Assembly (NCBI GenBank): GCA_030144725.1
Contig: JASKMD010000207.1
Coordinates: 124,001 to 188,000, forward strand
Direction: 5' to 3'
DNA from: Haematococcus lacustris
Taxonomy: Eukaryota; Chlorophyta; Chlorophyceae; Chlamydomonadales; Haematococcaceae
Length of the DNA: 64,000 nt
Position 1 is the first letter of the stretch. Every line of letters begins with the position of its first letter. Below are positions 11,877-22,600 of the stretch, piece after piece. The translations under genes were made by a program, and so were the position numbers. The notes under the pieces are model-generated. The model was not told the origin of the DNA. It did not search any database and saw only the letters and a list, made by a program, of their open reading frames with translations.

Positions 11877-12477
11877 CCAGCTACAGCTCTGGACAGACAA
11901 TCCCAACAACAAAAAAAACAATGAACCCCTCACAAAGGGGATGTGTGTGGCACAGGCGCAGGCACTGGCAACAGGCACACACACCAGAAGGCTGAGCTGA
12001 AGTGGGCAGTAGGCACACTGTCGGTAGCCTTTACAATGATGAGCTTGCAGCCTGGTTCGATTCCAACTCATGCTTTATTTTGGTGTAGCATGAGGGCTGT
12101 GGGGTTCAGGAGTTGTGCATTAACAAGCTGAGAAATCCAATGTTGGGCGAAACGTATTGACAGGCGGCATGTGTGGTTTTCAGCATCTCTAAGGATCGGC
12201 GGGGTTGACTCCTTACTTGAGAGTGAGGGCGAGTGTGACGCAGGCCTTGAGTTTTCGCTAACCGGGCGCGTCATCCACCCACTACATACGCACGCCTGCG
12301 ACCTGTGCTAACATTAGTTGCTTGAGGACGTCGACGAAGACATCTGTGGTAAAACATCGCGGCACCAGGTGCGTCTCCAGGGGGTCAAAGCTCAAACACC
12401 ATCATGCTGGGAAGGACGAAGGACCGGCCAGTTTGGTTCAGTGCTGACCCCGGCGATGACGTACTGCAGGAGCGGCC
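11877..12477. other. Intergenic stretch between Fanzor and LEA-like genes
   Basis: No exon is supported. It must contain the 3' end of the Fanzor transcript and the promoter of the next gene. A tRNA-like repeat lies at 12028-12130 and is listed separately. Confidence 0.5.
12020..12132 (+). repeat. Possible tRNA-derived SINE fragment, copy A
   Basis: This segment resembles 28560-28672 over about 105 bases (roughly 70% by eye). It contains GGTTCGATTCC, an exact match to the B-box promoter consensus of tRNA genes, preceded by TAGCCTTTACAATGATGAG. A full cloverleaf does not form, so it is not an intact tRNA gene. It is a candidate tRNA-derived short interspersed element, or a tail shared by two transposon copies. 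Confidence 0.45.
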
Positions 12478-15400
12478 ATGACCTCTCGGCGGATCGCAGT
12501 GGCAGTGGTGCTCCTCACCGCCCTGGCCAGTTCTGCGCTCGCCAGCAAAGCGGCCGAGCCGGTGGGTAAGCCCAGATTTGACATTCCCAGGTCTTTGCGG
12601 GCACCGCGTGGTCACCACCTCCTGCTGTCAACTTGGCGCTGCCGCTCATGAGGTCGATCGCGCAATTTGTACCATACTTCTCGCACCGCCACTTCTCTTT
12701 CGACCGCGGCCTGCTGCACACCGTGTTTGCCTGACCTGCTGCCGGTGCTGTGTTCCTGGTCGTCTCCCTAGTGGCGCTCCCCTACTGCTGGCTGACGCGG
12801 CCCTGCCCTTGCCCCTGCCCTTGCCCCTGCCCTTGCCCCTGCCCTTGCCCTGGCGCCTGCAGAAGCTGGTGCACCAGGAGAGCATCGCGGAGAGGGTGGC
12901 CAGCTCCCTAGGGTTTGGGCACAAGGAGGCAGCAGCCCAGGATGACCTGGCGGCAGCAGGTGCGGGGCAGGGGCTGCAGCACTGCCAGGCCTGTCAGCAC
13001 TGCCGGGACACCTTTGCCAGGACGCGCTTTCAGCTGGCATGAGCCCGGCCTCTGACAGCCAGCTGGCCTTAGCCCTGCTTTGGTTCATGGCCTTCCTTGA
13101 CTCAGCCCCACCACGCCTCACCCCGCCCTGCCCGAGCTCTATGCTGCCTGAACCTGCCCCGCTCCCTTCCACCCCCTGCCTTGCCCCCCTTCCCCTACCC
13201 TAGCACTCAGTTGATGGCCTTCCTTGACCTAGCCCCCACCCTCACCCCCACCCTCACCCTCATCACCACCCTCACCCCCACCCTCACCCTCACCCCCACC
13301 CTCACCCTCACCACCACCCTCACCCTCACCCCCACCCTCATCCTCACCCTCACCCTGGCCTGCCCAGGTGATCACGTGGCCACTGCTGGCGGCCTGGTGG
13401 GCAGTGCCATGAACAAGGCAGCGGAGAGCGTCAAGGCGGCGCTGCATGGCCACATGCTGGACCCGGTGAGCTGCTCCTCCCCCCTGAGGACCTGATCCTC
13501 GCCTTGCTGCTGCCTGACCCCACCATGCCCCATTCACCCCCCAGCAGCCCACCCCCCTCTTCCCTAGCTTTACCACAGCCCTGGTCCCCCTCCCCTCCCC
13601 CTGCAGGCAGCAGCAGCCATGGAGGATGTGCGGTTGAGGTCAGGGGAGCGGGCCCAGGCTGCTGCTGATGAGCTGGCAGCTGCTGCTGACAAGGCGCTGC
13701 ATGCGGGCAAGGGCCACACAGCGCACCAGGAGGTGAGGGTCGAGGGGTACGGGTGGAGGGGTGCAACATGAGGTGAGGGGTTGCGGACGCAACACCACCC
13801 CCCCGACCTGGCTTACCCCTTCCCTCCAGCCTATCTGACCCAGCCAACCCTCATGTCACGTCACGTTGCACACACGCACTCACATCCTCACAGCCATCCT
13901 CACAGCCATCCTCACAGCCATCCTCACACACTCACAGCCTGTCTCTTACGCCCCCTGCTGCTTCAGGACCCCCGCGGCACGGTGGGCAAGATCCTGGACT
14001 CGGTGATGGGCAAGAGCCACGCCAGCGCTGGTGACCGGGTGGCTGACGTGGCCGACGCCCTGCACATCCCGGGCATGGGTTCTGGCAGCAGCGGCCTCAG
14101 CATCAGCGGCAGCAGCCCCAACACCGTGACTGAGCGGCTGGCTCACCCTGACGGGCCTGCCGGGGTCATGGTGGATGAGGCCAGCCTGGGGGGCCATGGC
14201 TCTGCTGGGTGGACAGGTGCGGGGGGGAGGGTCGGGGGCCTGGGTGGGGGGTGGGGGAGTGCAGGGGGAGGGTGGGGGGCATGCAGGAGGGGTGGGGCTA
14301 TCCAGGGGGGGGTGGGGACAGGTGGGGGGAGGAGGGGGGAGTAGGGTAAGCTGGTGGGGGGTAGGGTAAGCTGTGGGTGGACAGGGGTTAACAGGGGTTA
14401 ACAGGGGTTAACAGGTTAACAGGGGTCGGGTTAGATGTGCAGGGGTGTGGGGAGGGCCAGTGTGCGAAGGAGACCTGGACAGGGTGCCTGGCTGGATATG
14501 GGACGGGGTGAAGCTGCCATGGTCCACCTGCTGCCTGCCTTGGCCCCCTACCCCTTCAACTTCAGGTGAGCTGGTTGAGAAGGCCAAGAAGGCAGTGGAT
14601 GATGCCGGCCACATGCTGAAGAGTGGCACCCACCACGCTGCAGCCAGCGCTGAGGAAGCCGTCATGAGCGCCAAGGTGAAAGGGCGCGGGCAGGAGCATG
14701 AGGAGGGGTGGAGGCCATGTGGGAAACAAGGCAGGAGGGTCTGGTTGGGAGGGTGAATGCAGGCAAGGGGTCGGATCGTGAGGGTGGAGCAGTGATTTTT
14801 AAGTGTGGGAAGGACGTGAAGAGGAAGTGTGTGTGAGTGAGTAAGGGGTGGTGGAAGGGGGTGAACTGAATGTATCCATAGGCTGTGAGGGTTGTGTTCA
14901 AAATGATTTGTTCGACTTCCAGCAAAGGTGTCGTGGATGGTTTTACACCTCGACTACAACCATGTTCAGAGTGCAGCTCATGCTGCCGCATCCTTCACCA
15001 TTGCTGACAGTTTCCACGGTTGCAGGCGACCACCGAGGCCACCGGCGACAAGGTGATGTACGCCGCCTCTGACAAGCTGTCTGGGGCAAAGGATGCCGCA
15101 GCCGGTGCCGTTGGAAGCGCCCACGTCGCAGCGGACAGCGCGACCGCCAAGGTCCGTGATGCTGCCGGAAGCGCCAGCGCCAAGGCGCGCGACACTGCTG
15201 ACACCGTCACGACCAAGGCACGCGACACTGCAAGTGCTGCTGCCGCCACGGCACGCGAGACTGCCGAGAGCATCGCGGCGAAGGCGCGTGAGATGGCCGA
15301 CGCTGCCACCAGTGCCGTTCAAGGTGCAACGGCTAGCGTCACCACCTCCGCTCAGTCTGCCGCTCAGACAGCTAGCGCGACAGCCAAGGGCATGGCTGAC

Positions 15401-15958
15401 AGCGCCCAGAACACTGCGCACCATGCTCACAAGGTTGTCACCGGAGCAGCGTCCGACGCCGCCGACACAGTGAGCAGTCATGTCAAGGGCGCACAAGCTA
15501 GTGCACGCAGCGCTGCCAGCAGCGCGGCCGGAACTGCCACCGACACCTTGAGAAGTGCGCAGACCACCGCAGCTCAGGCAGCCAGCAACGTGCAGGACGC
15601 GACAGTGAGCACAGCCAGCAAGGTGACGGGCGTGGCCAGTGACGCGGTGGGCGCCGTGCAGAATGCCGCGGCCCAGGCTGCCGCCCGGGCGTCCGCCACT
15701 GCTTCCGGCGCAGCTGGCGCGGTACGAGACGCGGCAACTGGAGCGGCGGAGGCTGTCCATGACGCGGTGCGCGGTGCGGCAGACACTGTGGCGGCCGGCG
15801 CGCAGGCAGTAGCGGACAAGGCAAGGGCTGTTGGCGCCCAAGCTACCATTGGTCTTGCGGAGCAGGTGCAGAGCGCGGCAAAGGTGGTGGAACATGGTGC
15901 GCACGAGGTGCACTCATCGGCACGCACCATCAAGCACAACGCAAAGAGCGAGCTGTGA
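12478..15958 (+). CDS. Secreted LEA-like protein with 11-residue repeats
   Basis: I assemble 565 residues from exons 12478-12561, 12863-12959, 13368-13465, 13607-13732, 13967-14216, 14566-14675 and 15026-15958; all phases agree. The N terminus (MTSRRIAVAVVLLTALASSA) looks like a cleaved secretory signal peptide. The last exon encodes about 310 residues of Ala/Thr/Asp/Lys-rich amphipathic helix with an 11-residue period (AKARDTADTVT, TKARDTASAAA, TARETAESIAA), the pattern of group 3 late-embryogenesis-abundant (LEA_4) proteins, which protect membranes and proteins during drying. No cysteine occurs in the repeat part. Secretion or passage through the ER is inferred from the signal peptide only. 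It could also be a lipid-droplet or cell-wall helical protein. Introns carry CACCCT and G-rich simple repeats. Confidence 0.8.
13230..13362. repeat. CACCCTCACCC array in LEA-like gene intron
   Basis: Imperfect CACCCTCACCC units fill the intron up to a few bases before the 3' splice site at 13367. A shorter CACAGCCATCCT repeat at about 13888-13935 and a G-rich stretch at 14216-14350 lie in the next two introns. Confidence 0.88.
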
Positions 15959-16650
15959 GGTCGAAGCACCACACAATGTTTGGGGTCGGCATACATGGGT
16001 TAAAGGGAAAACACGTTGGGTGGTGTGGCATGTTGTTGTGTTGACTGGGTATGGCGGCTGGCTTGGTTGATCTCCACCTTCAGCACAGCTGCCGTCCACT
16101 CAGACAGAGTGGTGAACGGGCTGTTGTTATCGCCAGACATACTAAGTGATCATTGGACTGTCTACTTTGGAGGAGTTGACAGGAGACAGCTACACGAATG
16201 GCAGTGCTTGCCGTGTAAGACTGGTCATGTCTCTCACCGAGAATGATGTTTTCCGCCCCTTACGTCTGTTACAGTCGATCAGACAAGGTGGTCACCCCTC
16301 CCATTGAACCACCACGTAAGGGACATTTGACTTTGCGGCGTGTGTGGTGAGAGTTGGGAGGGGTGACCAGGTGCTACACGGTTAAGGGATGTGTTGCATC
16401 CGCTCAGCCTTACGCAGTCGACTTGGGTGTTGTAACGACGTGGCGAGCTCGTTAGCACAAGCACGTGATACACCGCGCAGTTGAAGCTGAGCTGGATTGA
16501 ACTGCTTAGCCATGCAATGCTATGCAAGCTCGTTGACTGGTGGAAGCAAGCAGTAGATAGCCAGGGCCTGAATCTTCTGGTATAGGCACGCTACACACTG
16601 CGCAATTGTGGAACGCTGAACTTCAAGATTGCAGGTCCCATGCAAGCACC
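15959..16650. other. Intergenic stretch between LEA-like and ABCA genes
   Basis: Both neighbours run on the plus strand, so this holds the terminator of one and the promoter of the other. I see no conserved exon, tandem repeat or RNA gene. Confidence 0.5.
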
Positions 16651-19600
16651 ATGCAATACCTTCGACTGGTCGGAGGCAGGGGTCAAAGCGCGTCACTGCT
16701 CGCGATGGGTTGGAGGGTTGCGGCTGCGCTGCTGCGCAAGAATTACACGCTTCAGACGCGGGCTAGGCGAGGGCTACTCGGGTTTGGGATCGATGGCTTC
16801 CTGGGCTTGCTGCTGCAAATCGCGCTGCCGGCGTTGTTCTTCTGCCTGATGTGCGTGCCCAAGTACTTCATCAAGCCCATCCCGCACCGACAGCAAGTCA
16901 CGAGCAAGGCCGTGGACCTGGACTCCATCTGGTGGAGCGGGCCTGACCCGTACTCGGGTGCGACGACCGCGGCCACACCCCGCTCACCTCAGACTCGGCG
17001 CCAAATCCGAACAGCCTTGGCAGCCTTCACCAGCCGGCCTCTATGCACGGGGCCGAGGGTGTGAGCGGGGGCGGGAGCGGGGGCGATTGCCAGGGCAGGG
17101 GCTCGCGGAATCAAGTAGCCCGAAATCAGGAGCGGCTGCCCGGGCAGGGGCTGACAGCGTCCAGTGGCCTGCTGGCTGCTGGGCATGGCACCTGCAGCTT
17201 TGTTCAGCCCTGTGTGGCTAGCCCTGCGTCAGTCTGAACCTGGGCAGCTGGGCAGCTCCCCTCTTCTTCACCCGCCTGCCTGCCTGCCTGCCTGCCTGCC
17301 TGCACACACTCTTCCCCCTGCCCTGCCCTGCCCTGCCCTCCCAGCCCCTGATAGCTCAGCTTGCCTGCCTGCCTGCCTGCCTGCTTCCCTGTCCGCCTGC
17401 ATGCTCCCCCAGGCCCCGCCCTGCAGCGCAATGTCAGCCACCCCTCAGCGCACCTGCTGCTGGCTCCAGACACGCCCGCGGTGCAGGCTCTGGCTCAGGT
17501 CAGGCAGGCGGGCAGCGGGGAGGGGGCAGACAGGCAGGGGGGGGTGGGCAGGTTGGAAGGCACGGGAGGGGGGGTGAGGGGTCTAATGGCTACTGCTATG
17601 CACAGCTATGTGGGCCTTACTCAGCCATCCCCTTGCATCACTCCCACCCTCTGACCCCTGAACCCCTAACCCTTGACCCCCCACCCATGAGCCCCTGCCC
17701 CGCCCTGCCCCCCCTGCCCCCCCTGCCCCCCCTGCCCCCCCTGCCCCCCCTGCCCCCCCTGCCCCCCCTGCCCCCCCTGCCCCCCCTGCCCCCCCTGCCC
17801 CGCCCTACCCCCCCTGCCCCCCCTGACCCCCCTGACCCCCCTGACCCCCCTGACCCCCCTGACCCCCCTGACCCCCCTGACCCCCCTGGGCCCACAGGTG
17901 CTAGCCCGCGGCCTTGCCTGCCCCTCCTCCCCCCTGAAGCGGCGCTGCCCTGCCGGCCTGAACCCCCCCAACTTCCACTGCCTGTTCCTCCCGCGGCCGC
18001 CGCCCCCCCCCAGTGCGCTGAGCAGGGCCCCTGCATGGCTGACACGGCCTGCTGGGGCCACCTGCTGCGGCCAGGCCAGGGGCCGGGGGGGCTGCCTGCC
18101 CCCATCAGCCTGGCCAGGGACGAGGCGGGGGGGCTGGAGGAGGTGCTGCAGCAGCGGCCCCCAGTGTGGGATGCCCTGCTGGTGTTCGAAAGGGCAGGGG
18201 GGGGCGAGGGGGAGGGCAGGGGGGGCGGGCCTGGGAGGGCAGCAAGGAAGGGAGAGGAGCGGATGGGGTGCAGGTAGAAAGGGGGTGTGGGAGGGGGAGA
18301 GGGGAGGGGGGGGGAAGAGGGGGAGGGGGGGCGGCCCCATCAGCCTGTCAACGCAGCTGGGGCTGATGCGAGTGAGGATGAACCACAGCGACCTCCCCCC
18401 GACACGACTGCTGCTGGATGTGTTTGATGTGCAACCCTCGCGGCTGAATGGGCTGTCGCTGTGGCAGAGGTGCGAGCAGTGGCTGGGGCAAGGAGGGTAG
18501 GGCGGGGAGGAAGGAAGTCCCCCTCCCCCCTCCCCCTCCCCCTCCCCCTCCCCCTCCCCCTCCCCCTCCCCCTCCCCCTCCCCTCGCCCCTCCCCTCCCC
18601 CTCCCCCTCCCCCTCCCCCCCCTCCCCCTCCCCGCCCCCTCCCCCTCCCCCTCCCCCTCCCCCTCCCCCTCCCCCTCCCCCTCCCCCTCCCCCTCCCCCC
18701 TCCCCCTCCCCCTCCCCCTCCCCCTCCCCCTCCCCCTCCCCCTCCCCCTCCCCTCCCCCTCCCCCTCCCCCTCCCCCTCCCCCTCCCCCTCCCCCCTCCC
18801 CCTCCCCCTCCCCCTCCCCCTCCCCCTCCCCCTCCCCCTCCCCCTCCCCCTCCCCCTCCCCCTCCCCCTCCCCCCTCCCCCCTCCCCCTCCCCCTCCCCC
18901 TCCCCCTCCCCTCCCCCTCCCCCCGACTGCACCCTGCCCTTCCCTGACTGCCCTGACTGCCCTCCTGCCCGCTGCCTGCTGCAGTTACTGGTTCTTTGCA
19001 AACCTGCAGTCCAGCGTGCAGCGAGCCGTGTTGGGCATGCGACGGGCCGAGCTGGGCTGCAGCCCTCCCCTCCCCTTGCTGCTGCCCAGGCCCCCCCAAC
19101 CTCTGATTTCAGCCCAGCTCAAACCCTTCAGCCTGACCCAGGTAGGGGCTAGGGGTGGATCCCCTGCCTCTAGCCAAGCGCAACACAGCCTGCCACCCCC
19201 CCTTCCAGTCGGCTGCCTGGACACCCTCACCGCTGCCGGCTGTCCTAATTGGGCCCCCTGCTGCCCCGCCTGCTGCCACCCCCCCAGGCGGCCCCCTGCC
19301 CCCCCGCTTGGCGCTGCCCCCTGGGCTGTACGACACGGCGCTGCCGCTGGAGATGTCCCTGGCCGTGAAGCCCTTCCCCTGGCCAGCAGTGACAGAGGAC
19401 CTGGGTGCTGCCAGCGCTGCTGCCTTCTTCAACCTGCTGCTGGTGGGGGAGGAGGGGAAAGGGGCGGGGGAGGGAGAGGGGACAGCGGCAGAGGGGGGGG
19501 TGAGGAGGGGGGGTGGAGGGGTGAGGGGTGGGGGTGAGGGGTGAGGGGTGAGGGGTGAGGGGTGGGGAGACTCTTTCCCACAGTCAAAGGACCCTCCCCC

Positions 19601-22600
19601 TTGTGGAGCAAGAGGAGGGGGGGGGGTACATGTGCCACCTGGTAACCCCCTAAATATACTATCTCTATATATGATAGATATACTCTATATATCTCTTTAG
19701 TTACTAGGGCAGTGGGCCCGTCCCACATCGGACGGGCAGCAGGATAGACAGCCGGTCAAGCAAGCCCGCATGCAGCGAAACAAAACTATGCACGTTCCCG
19801 GGTTGGCAGCGTCAGGTCATATGTCAAGAAAGAGGTAAAGACTACGCCCTCGCCATCAAGTCATGCTCATGTTGACAGTGTGGCCCGTGATCACCTGATG
19901 TGCGAGATTGCTATGCTTTGCTGAACACTGGCCGCAGCCACCTCCAAGGACATTTGACATTTCTCAAGTGGAATGTATTTTCACCCGTGTTGCTGCTTGT
20001 TACATAGTGTGGGACTGAGAGCCAGTCATGTCCCCGTTGTCCCCGTTGTCCCCGTTGTCGTGCTTGCCGATCCTCAGCTGGCTGTTCATCACTTGCACTA
20101 TCCAGCTGAAGCATCAAATGTGTACCATCGCACATCCCTCTGCACCCATTGCCAAGTATAAACCACCAGCATGCAACATGTGATGGCTGGTTTGTGCACC
20201 GCTGGCCTGCCGCACCCAGTTGCATGCTCAAGCTGTTGCCTCCTGCTTTAGATCGTAAGGTTGCTGCCGCTGCTGCTGCCCCTGCTGCCGCTGCCGCTGC
20301 CGCCCCTGCCGCCGCTGCTGCCGCTGCTGCTGCCCCTGCTGCTGTTGCTGCCCCTGCAGGTGCTGCCCCTGCCGTTGGTGCTGCTGCTGCCCCTGCTGCC
20401 GCTGCCGCTGCTGCCGCTGCCCCTGCTGCTGCTGCCCTTGAAGCTGCTGCCCCTGCTGCTGCTGCCCCTGCTGCTCGCCTGGCTGCTTTTCGGGGCTAGA
20501 CACCTGCCATCAGGTGCATTGGGGACGTGAGGCTCCCTCGCGCTGAAGCAGAGGCTGCACACGTATTACCGCATAGGCAGTGCGCAAGGTTGACGTGCAC
20601 GCGCCGCATCCGTGAGGTGCNNNNNNNNNNNNNNNNNNNNNNNNNNNNNNNNNNNNNNNNNNNNNNNNNNNNNNNNNNNNNNNNNNNNNNNNNNNNNNNN
20701 NNNNNNNNNNNNNNNNNNNNNNNNNNNNNNNNNNNNNNNNNNNNNNNNNNNNNNNNNNNNNNNNNNNNNNNNNNNNNNNNNNNNNNNNNNNNNNNNNNNN
20801 NNNNNNNNNNNNNNNNNNNNNNNNNNNNNNNNNNNNNNNNNNNNNNNNNNNNNNNNNNNNNNNNNNNNNNNNNNNNNNNNNNNNNNNNNNNNNNNNNNNN
20901 NNNNNNNNNNNNNNNNNNNNNNNNNNNNNNNNNNNNNNNNNNNNNNNNNNNNNNNNNNNNNNNNNNNNNNNNNNNNNNNNNNNNNNNNNNNNNNNNNNNN
21001 NNNNNNNNNNNNNNNNNNNNNNNNNNNNNNNNNNNNNNNNNNNNNNNNNNNNNNNNNNNNNNNNNNNNNNNNNNNNNNNNNNNNNNNNNNNNNNNNNNNN
21101 NNNNNNNNNNNNNNNNNNNNGTGTGAGGAGGGGGGGGAGGGGGGGGGGGTGCTGTGAACCCCCATCTGAACATAATTGGCGAGGGGCTCCGTTCCCCCCC
21201 TTCTCAGGAGCATCATAGGCATACCAACACAACCACCACAACCACCACAACCAAACAGAGGCATGCAACCACACAAGGACCCCCCCTCCCTGTCCTCCCC
21301 CCATAGCCCCCTCTCCCTTCTCTCTACAACCCCATCCCACCCCACCCCACCCCCACCGCACGGCATGGGCCCCCCCCCCATGCACCCACCCATGCCATCT
21401 TGCCTCCCCCCCCCCTCCCCCCCCACCCCTCCACCGACCCCTTGGTAGCAGGTGGTGCTGGATGGTCTGGCCAAGACCTATCCCCAGGGCTCCCTGCTGC
21501 TGCGCCTGGCCCGCTGGCTAGCGCCACGGCCGCACCCCTCCCCCCCCTCCCCCCCACCCCTGCCCGCCCCGCCTTGGCCTGGCCGGATGCAGAGGGGGGG
21601 GCGAGGGGGGGGCGAGGGGGGGGGGGCGGCAGGGGGGGCAGCAGCTGAGCAGGCAGGCGCGGGGCCGGTGGCGGCAGTGAAGGGGTTGTGGCTCAGCGCC
21701 CCCCCTGGAGAGTGCTTTGGACTGCTTGGAGTGAATGGAGCAGGTGAGTGGCGGGGAGGGGCAGGGGGATGCGGCCTGCCCTGCCTTCATTGTGCAAAAC
21801 ATATCAGTGCCATGCAATTTTTAAAACTATATCTTGTCCTTTTCTATTGTTCTGGGCCAGCTGCATGCAGAAACAGGAATGTAGAAAACAAAACAGGAAA
21901 ATACAGAAATGGAAAAAGGTCCATGACATCCCTCCTCCCTCCCACTCCTCCTTCCCCCTCCTCCCCCCCCCTCCTCCCTCCCCCTACCTGAGCACCTCCC
22001 CTTGTCTTGCTGCTGCAGGCAAGACTACCACCTTCCGCATGCTGACGGGCGAGGTGCTGCCGGATGCTGGCGATGCCTGGGTGGCTGGCTGCAGCACCAG
22101 CAGCAGCATGGAGGCGGCCAGGCACCACATGGGCTATTGCCCACAGGTCAGCGACCCCACCCCACCCCACCCCACCCCACCCCACCCCACCCCACCCCAC
22201 CCCACCCCACCCCACCCCACCCCACCCCACCCCACCCACCCCACCCCACCCCACCCCACCCCACCCCACCCCACCCCACCCCACCCCACCCCACCCCACC
22301 CCACCCCACCCCACCCCACCCCACCCACCCCACCCCACCCCACCCCACCCCACCCCACCCCCACCCCACCCCACCCCACCCCCCACCCCACCCCACCCCA
22401 CCCCACCCCACCCCACCCCACCCCACCCCACCCCACCCCACCCCACCCCACCCCACCCCACCCCACCCCACCCCACCCCACCCCCCCACCCCACCCCACC
22501 CCACCCCACCCCACCCCACCCCACCCCACCCCACCCCACCCCACCCCACCCCACCCCACCCCACCCCACCCCACCCCACCCCACCCCACCCCACCCCACC

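Noticed and set aside
12040..12075. Intact tRNA gene
   Set aside because: Only a B-box and T-arm-like segment are present; no acceptor stem or anticodon arm can be folded.
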